A stretch of DNA of 64,000 bases from contig JALMQS010000887.1 of NCBI GenBank assembly GCA_024734495.1, positions 1,639,228 to 1,703,227 of the forward strand, written 5' to 3'. Positions within the stretch are counted from its first letter, which is position 1, and each line of letters opens with the position of its first letter. Below, piece after piece: positions 10,732 through 23,389 of this stretch. The translations under genes were made by a program, and so were the position numbers. The DNA comes from Forficula auricularia (Eukaryota > Arthropoda > Insecta > Dermaptera > Forficulidae). The notes under the pieces are model-generated. The model ran no database searches. It was not told the origin of the DNA and saw only the letters and a list, made by a program, of their open reading frames with translations.

Positions 10732-11029
10732 TATTATTATTGTTAAAATAATTTATGTACCTACATCATATTATATCGTAGTATTCCTGAGTAGAAAAAT
10801 GTATGTACACTTGATTAGGCCCAAGCCAGGCATGGCATTCCTGACCAGTACCCGACCAATATGTAACTGAGATGAGTAGATACTTTCTCAATTGATGAGT
10901 GATTACTTTAGGATGCATGACTTCTACTGGACTAATATTACTATTTTTATTTTTATTGTATTATTATTATTGTTATTGTTTAGTGATATGGTTACGTGTA
11001 AGTAATAAAAACAAAAATTCTTATAAATT

Positions 11030-11165
11030 AGTTGTACGGGATTGGCTAATAGTGGTACATAAACAGCAAAAAGTTTTGGGCTTATCAATTATGAATCCTA
11101 ACAGTCTGTACTATATACTCTAACATTAACTTTTTGCTACTACTGTCGCGATACAACTACCTTAA
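11030..11165. mobile_element. family E right-end fragment
   Basis: GGGATTGGCTAATAGTGG through GATACAACTACCTTAA matches 8614-8749 closely. The left part is missing. Confidence 0.7.
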
Positions 11166-11289
11166 ATAAAAATTTTGAATTTAAGTGTTTTCAAATAAAG
11201 GATATTAGAATAAATATCTATTAATAATTTAAATGTAGAAATTATAATGACGTTTCTGTTTTGTTGTAAATTGCTTTGGGATTAAAAAC

Positions 11290-11560
11290 AAATAAAGGGA
11301 CCAATTAAAAACCCTAAGCCTTATGAAAGTGGAGAGATAAAAATCAATGAATTCATTTTGTGATGGGCGACTAACCAGAGAACACGAAGCAATTTAAGAA
11401 CCGAGAACCGCCCGTTAATATAACAAGTTTCTGGTAAAAGTGTTGAAGTGAACTGACATTGTGCAAAGAATACAAATAGACAAGGAGGGAACAACAATAA
11501 CAACCAGACTGAGGCGATTTAATTATAAGAAACAATCAACGGAAAACTCAGAGGGTGTCA
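11290..11560. other. unique island
   Basis: Less AT-rich than its surroundings and repeat-free within the window. Followed by poly-A and a (GA)n tract at about 11615-11630. No gene recognised. Confidence 0.25.
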
Positions 11561-12031
11561 GTCATCCCTCAAAAAAATAAAAAAAAAAATATAAAAGGAT
11601 TACATTGCGACCAGAGAGAGAGAGAGAGAGAAAAAAAGAAGCGAATTGCTTTATCGGGTTGAGAGGGGGTTTAGAAAGTAATTAGGTTCAGAAAAATTGA
11701 ATTTTATTTTTTATATTCTTTTTTTCTGTCATATACAGTAATTGAATATGTATGTCTAAACGACTCTCTGGTTTGATTTTTTTAATTTTCATTTATTAAT
11801 ATGAAAAATTATTTTTGATTTCCTGGAATAAGGGATATTATTATTTTCCGTGGTTAACAAATGGTCTATAATGCTTAATATATCAATGGAATGTCGAGTA
11901 TCAAAAACACCTGTTATTTTTTGGAATTAATAATCGAAAAATCATTGTTAAGAAAGTCCGAAAGGACGATGACAAGTACTTAAATAGAGGAATTATTATT
12001 GTAAAAAGTGACAACTTTACATAGATTATCT

Positions 12032-14629
12032 TTAACCGACTTCAAAAAAGGAGGAGGTTCTCAATTCGACTGAATTTTTTTTTGTGTGTCTATATTACCT
12101 GATATCTTCGCCAATTGTTAACCGATTTTGATGATTTTTTTGCATTGGATTCAGTCTAGTTTCCGATTGGTAAAAATATAAATTTCATTGGTATTGGACC
12201 TTTTTTGTTATGTTTGTTCATGCATAACTTCTTTGTTTATGAACCGATTTTAATGATTCTTTCTGCATTTGGATCAGTATAGCTCCAAGATAGTCAAGAT
12301 ACCTAACTATTTTTTATTTATTTTATGTATGTTCAGCGAGAACGTTTTGCCACGTTGACCTATTTTGATTGAAAGGGGTACCTTAGGGTGGTCCCATATT
12401 AATTTGGTCAATTTCTAGATGATATGATCAATGACGAAATAACGTAAATCTCCAATTCTAATGAGCAAATAATCGAAATTATAATAAATAAAATCTTTAA
12501 TAAAAAAATCTTAAAACATTCATTTAAAACCCCCAAACGTTTCGAGAGAATTTCTATATTTATGAATTGAATTTTATTATCATCTTCTGATTCATTCGAC
12601 GACGCTTTCTCTTACGAGATCCATTCAGGGTATTATATTAAGTCACTATTAATAACATCACTAAAAATAGAAAAATAAAAATAATTTTTATAAAAAATAC
12701 AAATAAAACTGACTTCAAAAAAATTAAATGCAACAAAAAAATATTAAGAACTAAAAAATAAAATAAAATGCACGAAAATGTATAAAATAATTATCTACTT
12801 TAGTTACAACTAAACGAGGAAATATTAACATGAAATCACTTTTTGAAGTCGGTGCTAAACAAACTATATAAGCGAGCGTACCCGCCAAATGTACCAAGTA
12901 AGATCCATCGAGTTCGATTCATAAAATGTATATTTATGGCACTGACTTCAAAAAGTGATATGTTAATATTTCTTCGTTTTGTTGTAACTAAATTAAGATA
13001 ATTATTTAATACCTTTTAGTGCATTTTATTTTATTTTTTAGTTCTTATTATTTTATTTGTTGCATTTAATTTTTTTGAAGTCTGTTTTATTTTTGTTTTT
13101 ATAAAAATTATTTTTGTTAAGCCCCTTTTTCCATAATTTTAATGTTTTTTTTTTATCAAAACAGATGTTTCCAAAAATTTAAGCATTTGTAAGGATTAAT
13201 TTTTTAATAGTAAATTCGGTATAGGGTTTCGTCTTCTTTGTGCTGGGAAAAATCAAGATATACAGAATTGATAAGGTAAGACATCACTAATAATTATTAC
13301 CCTGACATTTATTCCTATAAGTTATCAGTGATCAACAAATTTACTCCCTATAAGAATATTTGTTTTATTCACCGTTTAGCGAGTTCGTATAGCGGTTGCT
13401 GAATTTCGATAATTCTTTCATTGTTGTTTTATTCCTACCATTATCTATTTTTTTATTATATAGAAAACCAGCTTCGAAGCCCGCCTTTGGCTGGCATCCG
13501 GCTGGCCAGGGGGTCTACGCCTCCTGGAATCCGCAGTGGGTTTCAAAATAAAAATATCCTAATTCAAATCGGGGGAGTCGGATAAGCTAGGTGGTAGCGT
13601 GTCAGCCTGCTAACCAAGTGGACCAGGGTTCGAATCCGACTCGAGGCATCCGGATAAAATCTGACCCCCGGCCCCGGGGTAGGGACAAATTTAAATAAAA
13701 TAAATAGTATACTAAATTGGCTTATGGCTAGAAAGGCCGAAAAGCCAAAAAAAAATCCTAACTCAAATCATTTTATTTGTCATGAACTATTATAAGTGGG
13801 TTTTAAAATTAAAAAATCACGTCGGCGACGTCGCTCAAGCCGATTATAATTTATAAAAAGTAAAAAAACAAAAAACCGACTTCAAAAAAATTAAATGCAA
13901 CAAATAAAATAATAAGAACTCAAAAATAAAATAAAATGCACTAAAAGGTATAAAATAATTATCTAATTTAGTTACAACTAAACGATGAAATTTTTCCAAG
14001 AAATCACTTTTTGAAGTCGGTGCGAAATAAACTATATAAGCGAGCTTACGCGATGTTGTCTTCATTACACGCCAAACGTACTAAGATCCGTCGAGTGCGA
14101 TTCATAAAATGTATGATTGGCACCTACTTCGAAAAGTGATTTCATGTAAAAATTTCATATTTTAGTTGTAGGTAACTAAATTAGATAGGTAATTATGTTA
14201 TACCTTTTAGTGCATTTTATTTTATTTTTTGAGTTCTTATTATTTTATTTCTTGCATTTAATTTTTTTGAAGTCGGTTTTTTTTCGAAAAATAATTTTTA
14301 TTTTTCTCTTTTTAGTGATGTTTACCATGCATCGCAGGTAGATGGGTAGGCATTTTGTTCTCACATCCAGTCGTTCGACCGTTTTTTATTTATAAAAGAT
14401 TTTTCCATTATTTGCTCAAAAGAATTGAAGATTTCCGTTAATTTGTCATTGATCATATTCAGAACTTTACCAAATTAATATGGGACCAATCGAAGGTACC
14501 CACTTTCCAATAAAAAAAAAACATCATCGAAATCGGTCCACATTGTAGGAGAGAAATCAACGAACAAACACACACAATAAAAGACATTCCGTCGAATTGA
14601 TAACCTCCTCCTTTTTTAAAGTCGGTTAA
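12032..14629. mobile_element. 2.6-kb TTAA-flanked element, family F, long inverted arms
   Basis: TTAA followed by CCGACTTCAAAAAAGGAGG at 12032 is mirrored by CCTCCTTTTTTAAAGTCGG and TTAA at 14629. Inverted similarity extends about 450 bp into each arm. Inside are two related palindromic units (about 12690-13100 and 13860-14290) that each begin and end with GACTTCAAAAAAATTAAATG-type sequence. TTAA flanks suggest piggyBac-like insertion. No transposase frame survives. A relative lies at 29830-30510. Confidence 0.65.
13571..13755 (+). mobile_element. tRNA-derived SINE, family 1, with target duplication
   Basis: Starts GGGGGAGTCGG, has an A-box-like GGTGGTAGCGTG, a B box GGTTCGAATCC, a body ending GGCTAGAAAGGCCG and an A-rich tail. 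The flanks TCCTAATTCAAATC (13557-13570) and TCCTAACTCAAATC (13756-13769) are a 14-bp target duplication with one mismatch. Other copies, minus strand: 21222-21385 and 44450-44515. Confidence 0.8.
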
Positions 14630-14639
14630 ATAAATAGAT

Positions 14640-14880
14640 AGATTTCTAAATTTAACAATGGCATCCTAATGTCTCGATATTGAATAAAAGCCCGACCTGG
14701 ACACTGTAGAAGGAGGGATTGAGACTGCCAATCCCAAGGCTCGGTTTCAGAGAATGGCTGGACTGCCTGGGACTGAGGGGCGGGGCTTAAGCCTGAGGGC
14801 AGTCTCAAGGACAATCGTTCCAGGCTGTTGTTCGAGAGGAGAGAAGGAAGAGAGTTCCTGGTACACTTATTGCCTATATT
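14640..14880. other. GC-richer unique island
   Basis: About 240 bp with purine/pyrimidine-rich stretches and no repeats elsewhere in the window. The short open frame on the minus strand has no recognisable similarity. Confidence 0.25.
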
Positions 14881-14999
14881 CAGGGGCTAGTAGAAATCGT
14901 TAAAATGATATCTTCATCTTATTGTCCGCAGAATTGTTTAAAGAAATTCATCAATATATAAGAGTATATAGTTCTAGTTTGAATGAAAATGTTTGCTTG

Positions 15000-15300
15000 T
15001 CGAAAGTAGCAGAGGTGATGATTCATAAGGCGAAATCAATGAGGTTGTCCTCTTATTGAATAAAAAATACTTGGCAGGTTTCACATTAAGATATAAAAAA
15101 TAAATTCGTTTTATTTTTTATAACTTAATGTGAAACCTACCAAGTATTTTTATCCAATAATTTTAAAAAATCTTTCACCAAATTCCTTAAAAACTAGGTT
15201 GTCTTCTGTTTAAATGCAAAGAGAACAAACAACTTAATTGATTTCTCTTTATGAATCAACAACTCTGCTCCTTTCATTAAAACAAAATCTTTTTAATTTG
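15000..15300. mobile_element. Penelope-like nested hairpins (families i and ii)
   Basis: Family i blocks (AGTAGCAGAGGTGATG near 15007, GAATCAACAACTCTGC near 15254) flank a family ii hairpin. In that hairpin GGCAGGTTTCACATTAAG (about 15074) is inverted as CTTAATGTGAAACCTACC (about 15124). No ribozyme core remains. Confidence 0.55.
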
Positions 15301-15959
15301 AAATTCTGTTTAAACAGGTAATTAATTATAGCTATTTATTGAACACAAACAACAAATTATAAAATAATATAACTACGACGAATATTATAAGTATATATTT
15401 TGATTCTAAATTATTATTATTGTTTTTTTTTGAGGGGGGGGTATGTTTTTGGGAAGTGGATAAAATTTTTGGGATACCCTAAGAGGGACCTAGCTTGTAA
15501 TTCAATATTTTTTACATAAAATTTTTTAAACAATAAAAGTAATTACGTAAAGCACTTTTAAAAGTAATATGATATACATTTTCAAAAATTGGAGCACTTT
15601 TATTAACAATTAAATTTTTTCGAAAATTTAGCTACCTAATATTTAAAAAACCAGAACTTTCGGAAAAAGAAGCCTTTAAAATAACCGTACCTATTTACCT
15701 ATTTAGTAGAAGAGGTTATGATGATATACAACAAGGCTTTAGGCAAAAGAAAACTTAAAGATTTCGGCAGGTTGAAATTAAAAAAATATATTTTTAGCTA
15801 ACTGTTGACATTAAGTAAACATAGCTAAGTTTCCTACCTTTAAGATAAAACTGACTTCAGATCCGAATATAAAATGGCAACAACGTCCCTTAAAAACATC
15901 GTTACTCTTATGACTAATCGTATCTGGCAAGCAAGCAGAGTTCAATATAATTTCCTATT

Positions 15960-16290
15960 TATCTTGTTTAAAAAGAAACCCAATTTAAATTTTCACCCGA
16001 AGAGAAGAGAAAAGAAATCCCGTCGAGCAAATTGAATGAATAAAAGTGACAGCTTTATCAGTTGATCAGAGGAAATAAATTAGAGAAAATGTCTGTCGCC
16101 TCGTCAATGTCTGGCAATTAATCATTATCAATATCAAAGCAAAAGCCCTATTTAGCCAGACAAATTGACGGAAGAGCAAATCATTTATGCTATTCATCTA
16201 TTCTTTATTGAATTCCTCTTCTTTCCTTTTCCAATCAAATCAAAGAAATGAGAAACGGGGGCGTTTTTCGTATTACAAACACCTTTCAAA
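15960..16290. other. unique island
   Basis: Contains GGCAATTAATCATTATC and other ATTA cores. It is repeat-free and non-coding as far as I can see. A candidate regulatory segment. Confidence 0.25.
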
Positions 16291-16439
16291 AACAGAAAGA
16301 TATTAAATGATCACTTTTCGATAAATAGGAAGCAATCGAAAAGCCTTATTTTATTTAAAATTATAAGTTGACAAATTTGGGTAATTTAACAATTGACTTT
16401 TTTGAAAATTGTACAATTTTAAATAATAATTAATTTAGT

Positions 16440-16540
16440 TATAAATGAAAGGCTCTCAGACCATTATTTACGGAGAAGTTTAAAGATTTTAGAGAAAAAT
16501 AATTTCAGAAATTTTAAAAAATCTTATAGATTCTATTGTA
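16440..16540. repeat. dispersed repeat matching 49120-49290 (inverted)
   Basis: GGCTCTCAGACCATTATTTA here is the reverse complement of a segment near 49182-49201, and AT-rich similarity extends on both sides. The 49-kb copy is partly duplicated in tandem. Confidence 0.6.
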
Positions 16541-16553
16541 TTGTATTATTTTT

Positions 16554-17640
16554 AAATGCTTTTAGTTTTTTGAAAATTAATATTTTATTTTTTCTGGAAA
16601 TACTCAATTAAGTTACCAAGGGTCCCCCTTCCCTTTATCATCAGCTACCTTTTCAAGAAAAGGGTTAAAAAAAGTAATTTTTTCGAAATATTCTAACGAA
16701 AATATACTCTTTTAACTCTGTATGAAATATAATAATTTATTTAAAATGCTTTTAGTTTTTTGAAAATTAATATTTTATTTTTTCTGGAAATTCTCAATTA
16801 AGTTGATAAGGGTCCCCCTTATCATCAACTACCCTTTCAAGAGAGGGTTAAAAAAGTAATTTTTTCGAGATATTCAAACGAAAATATACTCTTTTAACTC
16901 TGTATAAAATATACTATTTAAAATGCGTTTAGTTTTTTGAAAATTAATATTTTATTTTTTCTAGAAATTCTCAATTAAGTTGATAAGGGTCCCCCCTTAT
17001 CATCAACTACCCTTTCAAGAGAGGGTTAAAAAAGTATTTTTTTTCGAGATATTCAAATGAAAATATACTCTTTTAACTCTGTATAAAATATAATATTTAA
17101 AATGCGTTTAGTTTTTTGAAAATTAATATTTTATTTTTTCTGGAATTTCTCAATTAAGTTGATAAGGGTCCCCCCTTATCATCAACTACCATTTCAAGAG
17201 AGGGTTAAAAAAGTAATTTTTTTCGAGATATTCAAAAGAAAATATACTCCGTTAACTCTGTATAAAATATACTATTTAAAATGCTTTTAGTTTTTTGAAA
17301 ATTAATATTTTATTTTTTCTGGAATTTCTCAATTAAGTTGATAAGGGTCCCCCCTTATCATCAACTACCCTTTCAAGAGAGGGTTAAAAAAGTAATTTTT
17401 TTCGAGATATTCAAACGAAAATATACTCTTTTAACTCTGTATAAAATATACTATTTAAAAAGCGTTTAGTTTTTTGAAAATTAATATTTTATTTTTTCTA
17501 GAAATTCTAAATTAAGTTGAAGATGGTCTCCCTTTATCATTAACTACCCTTTCAAGAGAGGGTTATTCTAACGAAAATATACTCTTTTAATTCTGTATAA
17601 AATATACTATTTAAAATGCGTTTACTTTTAGTTAGCATCA
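16554..17640. repeat. about 179-bp tandem satellite, six units, each with an internal dyad
   Basis: The landmark AAATGC(T/G)TTTAG occurs at about 16554, 16744, 16921, 17100, 17279, 17458 and 17614. Spacings are 190, 177, 179, 179, 179 and 156. Units 3 to 5 are nearly identical. Each contains GTTGATAAGGGTCC facing CCCTTATCATCAAC, a hairpin of about 13 bp. The last unit carries a deletion. Confidence 0.9.
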
Positions 17641-18776
17641 ATGGGCTATTTGAACATATTTAATATAAGCCAATAATAATATAGTTAAATATTATCCTTG
17701 CAATTTTTTTTAATCCAGTTACTTATAATAAAGTTATAACGTTATGAGCAATTCAAATTTAAGATGGACACCGAAAAACGAGACCTGGCCTATTAAAGCC
17801 TACATGACATAAAAATTGTGGAAAACTCGGTAAACATAACCCTTTAAGAAACATTAGTGCTCGGACTAAAGTCAATGAAACGTAGAATTAAAGCTCTTTT
17901 CAATAACACCTCATAGATTCGTGACGTCAGTGGGCCTACAACTGTCGCCCAGTCAATCTCACCTATAGTAGAATGCTAGAATATATTCTAGGAGATGTGA
18001 TGGCAAAGCCCTGATTCAGGAGCCGAAATTGAATATATTCCTCTTAAAAATAAATTTTAAAAGCATATAATACACACTGTACCTAAATATAATCCATTAA
18101 TTTTGAGATGGCTCATGCACGGCGTAGATATTATTATAACAATACATCAATATAAAAATCAAATATTCTAGATAAAATAGGTATATATTTGAAGTGCAAC
18201 ATCTTATTCGAGTTCGGACTCTTAAGTGTTAAATATTTAACCCAAATGAAGAAATAAGTTATTACAATCGTGCAGAGAAAAAATGATGAAGATAAAACTA
18301 AGGACCTTAAGAGAGCAGCTTGTGAAGTATTGTCATTTGGACAGATCTAAAAGTCCTATCTCTAAGACCGAATTTTTCAAAAAATGAAAATTTAAAATTT
18401 TTTAAAGAAATCAAAATTTGGAAATTTTTTTGAAAATTTTCCAAAAATATCCATCATAGTTTTGTAGTATTCATTTTTAGTTAGACATACAATTTACATT
18501 TCTAATACTATTTAATGTCTCTTTTGCCAAGGTCATAAGCAAATAAAATACTTGGATTCCAAAAAAAGTATTTATAATGAAAATTACTTTTTTATATTCA
18601 AGAATACAAACAAAAATAATTAATTCCCGGCTAAAACCACCTAGATTGCATATTTTTAATGAGGAAATCTCATTATTCGAAAAACAACTTAACCACCAAA
18701 GCATGAAATCTAGAATAAATAATTAAATGAAAATGGTCATAAGCAAATAACTTTCAATTTTATATATGGTATAGCT
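17641..18776. other. unassigned sequence
   Basis: Mostly AT-rich. A short unique stretch at about 17870-18020 includes GTGACGTCAG (CRE-like) and the palindrome CTAGAATATATTCTAG. No gene recognised. Confidence 0.3.
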
Positions 18777-18940
18777 CGAGGGGTGAACCGTGATTGGAAT
18801 TAGGTGTAGACCGTCTTTGGAATTATGTGGGATTATTTTGGAATTCATTAGATAATGCCCCTTCATCTATTGTCTTCTACTGGAAATGAAAGTGGAAGTG
18901 AAGTAGGTGTACACGATGTTAGGTCGCGGTTCACCCATCG
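18777..18940. mobile_element. hAT-type MITE, copy 2
   Basis: The same 164-bp element as 9254-9417, starting CGAGGGGTGAACCG and ending CGGTTCACCCATCG. No matching 8-bp flank is visible, so the duplication has decayed or the junction is rearranged. Confidence 0.8.
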
Positions 18941-19064
18941 GGACAAACGATAGAATCTATTTTTTTTTTTTTTTTTTTTTTTTTAATTATGATGTTTTTT
19001 CAATTCTTCTTTAAGTGCCATATCAGGTCTCCCTGACGTTTCGGCACCTCTCCATTTATACCTA

Positions 19065-19300
19065 CCTACCTGTGCTTAGTGTATATAGCTGTTTTACACA
19101 GATATACGGGACCTACTTTTTAACGCCAGTTCCGAAAGGCTAGTTTGGAGAGATTGACTAGGGAATTATACTCTTGGTAGTTTGACATTGATTTCCAAAA
19201 TGAGGCTGGAAATATTTGCCAAGACTCAGTCTCGAACCAGCATACTTCAAGACAGCGGCCCGACACTCTGGCCACTGACCCACAGTCGCTTTTTCCATAA
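19065..19300 (-). mobile_element. tRNA-derived SINE, family 2
   Basis: The reverse complement starts GCGACTGTGGGTCAGTGG (A-box region), has TGGTTCGAGACTGAGTC as B-box region, and ends near GATATACGGGACC. The plus-strand copy at 38148-38365 aligns along the whole length. Confidence 0.75.
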
Positions 19301-19830
19301 TAGAACATTATTATTTATTCATACTCAACAACAATGTTCACTATAATTTTTCTTAATAAAAGTTTTTTTTTATTATTATTATTTTGATATTTTTGATCTA
19401 AAATACGTTTAAAAACGAAAATTTTGAGAAAAAACTTCCAATTTGACCCGTTTTTTGCTAATTTATCGACATTAAAAATCGGTCCGTCTTATGTGTTTTT
19501 ATCAGCAGACAGAATTTTTAATCAAATAAAATTATTAACTTTTAATAATTGTAAAGTTTCAAAAATGATTCGAAATTAATTTTTTTTAAGATTTTTCGAA
19601 TTTTATAATTATTTTTTAAAAATCCAAAAAAAAATTTTAAATTTAAATAATAGGTAATTATATTTTTTCTTTTCAAATGACTTGGTGAAATTATAAATGT
19701 AAGTAGGTATTTTTCTCTTTCTGTATTTAAAAGGGTTGCGTTCTCGGATAGGGTGCATTTTTGCCCTACACATAATTTGAAGAAGAAATTCATTTCAGTG
19801 GCTACCATTTAAGGGATGATGGATCATTAC

Positions 19831-20460
19831 AGGATGCAAATCGAGGAGAGAGGATTTTGCCTCCAAATGAAGAAAGATAAGCTTAAAATGCTGACTCTTT
19901 CTTTTATTATCAATTAGAGATAACACCGCTGCTCGGCGTCTCGAAACATTTTAATTATTATTATTATTATTATTTTCTTTTTTTTTCTTCTGTAACGTTG
20001 CTCGTCTTCCTCTTAATAAAGATATCCTTTTAACCTTGGCGCGTGTAAAATTACAAGGGAACATTATTTAAATATTTCCTTAAAGTCCTCCGCGATTTAT
20101 CGTGAAACAACTTCTCTTTAAAAGGAACGAGATAAACAGTTCCATAAAATGAGTCGAGCATTAACAGTGAAAACGCACTTCAGGGGGGGTTGTATTTCGT
20201 AGCGTAGAATATTTAATTTTTTATTACGAAATTTTAATTGAAAGATTACTTTTATATAAATGAATAAACGATGGAATATTTTGGAATTATTTTACGAGCG
20301 TTCTATAAAATATTTACTAAAAAGAAAACGATCACTCTTTTCCATTTATTTCTATATATATATTCACTGGGTTTAGAAAATTAATCTAACCCGAAGAGTA
20401 TTTGATTGCACGAAAAGATTTATAGTTTATCTTTTAATTTTCTAATCCACCATTTCTCAA
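19831..20460. other. unique region
   Basis: Moderately AT-rich without repeats shared in the window. A TTA/TTC simple stretch lies at about 19955-19990. No gene recognised. Confidence 0.25.
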
Positions 20461-20514
20461 TTTATGATCAGCCATGATGTACAGTCAGAGAGAAAAGTTA
20501 TCTGCAACATCGGC

Positions 20515-20935
20515 AACATGGAGTCATCACTGACTCACAGTCCGCCATCTTGGATCTTTCAAAACATTGAGATTTCCATATGGTCCTATACTAAAATATA
20601 TATCATTTTACCTTCGATTTTCAAAATTATAAGGTCACCTAAATAAAAAAACTAATAAAAGAACTATTTTAAATTATAGTTTTTTGATTTTTACAGATAT
20701 CTAGAGAAAATTGAAATTAATTAAAATTATTAATTATTAAAATTATTTCACATTAAAATAAGATGAATATATACAAAATAGTCATAAGAACATATACTGC
20801 ATTTTATATTAAAGAAAAACGTGCTTACCATCATATATCAGAGCATTAGCTCTTTGTTAAACATGTTTTTCTCATTTGATAACGTTATGTTTGGCAATGT
20901 TTTGAACTATGCAAGATGGCGGTTGAGCTTCTTCT
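20515..20935. mobile_element. possible TIR element
   Basis: CCGCCATCTTGGATCTTTC then AAAACATTG (about 20542) is inverted as CAATGTTTTGAAC then GCAAGATGGCGG (about 20897-20924). The arms are about 28 bp with a few mismatches. No target duplication identified. Confidence 0.45.
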
Positions 20936-21221
20936 TCCCCCCGCTTCAGGAGACAATTTCCTCTCCTAAGATCTAAGCTTACAGGCACTCCCTATCTCCC
21001 TGGGTTCAAAGCAACTCATTTTTAATTTAAAATTCCATCATATTTAGCTTTAGTCTAATTTTTCAAAAGCAACCTAGAGTATTTTCAACATTTACCTATA
21101 TTTTCAAGAATTTTTTAAAATTTAAAATTTAAAAATTTAGCATTTTTAAAAGCTAATTAAATTATTCAAAAATTTGAGTATTTTAAAAAACACTGAGCAT
21201 TTTTGACAATTTTTTTTTTAT

Positions 21222-21385
21222 TTCTTTTCGGCCATTCTAGCCATAAGCCAATTTCCAATACTTATATTTTTTTAATTCGTCTCTATCCAGGGATCAGATT
21301 TTACCCGGATGCCTCGAGTCGAATTCGAGCCGGGTCCACTTAGTTAGCAGGCTGGTACGCTAACCTCTAGCCTAACCCGACCCCT
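21222..21385 (-). mobile_element. tRNA-derived SINE, family 1
   Basis: The reverse complement of the family found at 13571-13755: GGGGTCGGGTTAGGC at the head, a B-box-like region CGAATTCGACTCGAGG, and a CGGCCATTCTAGCC-type tail with adjacent poly-A. Confidence 0.7.
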
Positions 21386-21854
21386 TTTACAAAAATTTTA
21401 ATTTTACAAAAAAAAAAAAATCAGAACTAAAATTTTTCAAAAATAAAAGTCTTGATTAATTTTGAATAATTTAATTTTAAAATTTAGGCATTTTAAAATA
21501 AAATTCATTTTTTAAGCTTGAGCAATTTAACAACAACATATTTTAAGATTTATAAATATCCAAACATTTAATATAAAAATTATAAGCAAAGTTATTTTTC
21601 GATAAATGCTGGATTTTTATATTTCTATTACAAAGCAATAGAGCTTTTCTGAAAAAATATCTAAATTAAAAACTTAAAGTAGGTACTTTTGGTTGGATGA
21701 TTTGAACCGAAACTAATATAACTTCATTTTTGAGTAATCGTGATGACAGACATACATACAAAAATAAAAAGAATCATGTTTAATTAATTATTAAATTCAT
21801 TAATAAACTTAATACATCAATTTATTTGTCCTATATATAAAGCCCTTATGATGG

Positions 21855-21910
21855 ACATGTGAGGCGAGAGAACCCGAACGCAATCGGAAATGTCTGAAGA
21901 CATTTTGAAA
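21855..21910. repeat. dispersed repeat shared with 36640-36690
   Basis: ACCCGAACGCAATCGGAAAT and CTGAAGACATTTTGA here match CCCGAACGCTAGCGGATAT and CCGAAGACATTTTGA near 36648. The element type is unknown. Confidence 0.45.
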
Positions 21911-22889
21911 AGCTCTCCTCAAGGCTAGATTCCTCCAGACCGATGGTCTAGTTGGTTTAGGTAACATATAGATAGATTCATCATTCGGTATAGAATAAAT
22001 TCGAATTACAACTGTTATAAAATGTAGTCAAATTAAAATATTTGCTTGTTTCGTGGTACGTGTTCGGTGTTCCGAAATGGGATATAGTCAACAGTAAAAT
22101 TAAAAATAGTTATTTTTTTGTCGAATTCTAATTTTTCCATTGACAACAGACCACAAAAAAATTCTGAACATGAACTACAAACGGCATGAAATGACAAACT
22201 ATTATTTGGAGATATTAATATTTTTTGCTATTTTCACTCGTGCTTTAGTTCAAAAAATTAATTTAATAATATTTTATAGAGATATGTTTAAATTTATTAA
22301 ATACCTAAATAGAAATTCTATTGAAATTGAAAAATTTTGCTTTTTATTGAATTTTTTATTCACAATAGTTATTTTTTTTTTTTTTTTTGAAAAATGTTAT
22401 TAGTTTAAATCAATATTTAAATTGGATCATTCAATCATCGTCGCAGCCTTCGGGGAGTTGTGGTGTGGTTTTGCTATAATAAATAATAACATTATCCTCC
22501 TGGCAATACTATGTCGAGATAACAGAAAGCGACGGGCGGCAGTGACGTTATGGTGGGGGCTTAAAAAAAACAGACTGAATGAAAAACACAAAACACAAAT
22601 TATTCTTTAAAAAAAATATGAAAAATAATCAAACAATTGAATTGTAAAAATATTAAAATATACATGTTTTACATTCTATTATCAAGGGAGAAATGGATAG
22701 ATTTAAACTATGTATATTGATTATACGTTGCCATACATAATACAAAAGACATACACTCATATACAAAGTCAGGGATACACAGACAAAACTCAAAGCTTCA
22801 GAGGTCTCAATATACATACTCCTGGGCTCAATAGCGTAGCTAGGTAAGGGCCCCAAAGGGCCACTAAGACAAAATATTTTTGTAAGTGA

Positions 22890-23022
22890 AAAGATTTTGT
22901 TATGCCGAGTGTAGCAGAGTAGTTGATTCACAGAGAGAAATCAATGAGGTTGTTCTCTGCTTGATGTAAATATACATATCATTTATTTTTTAGAGACTAT
23001 ATCTTCGAAGGTTGTTCTTCAG
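22890..23022 (-). mobile_element. Penelope-like end with decayed hammerhead (family i)
   Basis: The family i block (GTGTAGCAGAGTAGTTG to CTCTGCTTGATG) is followed at 22995-23022 by a minus-strand motif. There CTGAAGA, a short AC and CCTTC precede GAAG and ATATAGTC. The 5' half of stem II is lost and GAAA is changed to GAAG, so this ribozyme is predicted dead. Confidence 0.5.
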
Positions 23023-23039
23023 CCTTTTTAATTATAAAT

Positions 23040-23240
23040 ATTTCTATAATAACAAAACTTGAGCAAGATGCGAGGTAGGTTTCTACAAAAAAGAAATAAA
23101 ACAAAAATTGAGTTTTGAATTCGATATATTTCGGGGATGAGCCCATCATAAAAACTAAATTTTGTTTTATTTCTTTTTTTTGAAACTTACCTGCATCTTG
23201 CTCAAGTTTTATTATTATATTAAAATGTTTCACTTAGAAC
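23040..23240. mobile_element. Penelope-like palindrome (family ii)
   Basis: AACTTGAGCAAGATGCGAGG (about 23055) is inverted as GCATCTTGCTCAAGTTTTA (about 23192), and TTCTACAAAAAAGAAATAAA is mirrored by TTTATTTCTTTTTTTTGAA. The centre (23123-23150) holds a minus-strand hammerhead remnant that lost the C of CTGATGA. The right flank is the usual ATGTTTCACTTAGAACC end. Confidence 0.65.
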
Positions 23241-23389
23241 CAACGACTAACTCCTTAAAAGTTATAAATATTTGACCTGTTATTTCTCATGGGTTCAAAT
23301 ACTAACGTTTTTTCTGTGACCAGGTAGCAATTACAACTAAACGAATTTACTTATATCCAATCGGGTATTTGAACCCAGGAGATAAAATA

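Noticed and set aside
12535..12590. Possible hammerhead (minus strand, TCTCGAAACGTTT)
   Set aside because: The GAAAC side is good, but no CTGANGA lies at a suitable distance; only similarity to family I and F text remains.
22140..22610. Two neighbouring plus-strand frames (87 and 62 codons)
   Set aside because: AT-driven Phe/Ile/Asn-rich text and an unassignable second frame. No domain, no conserved repeat copy, no splice evidence.
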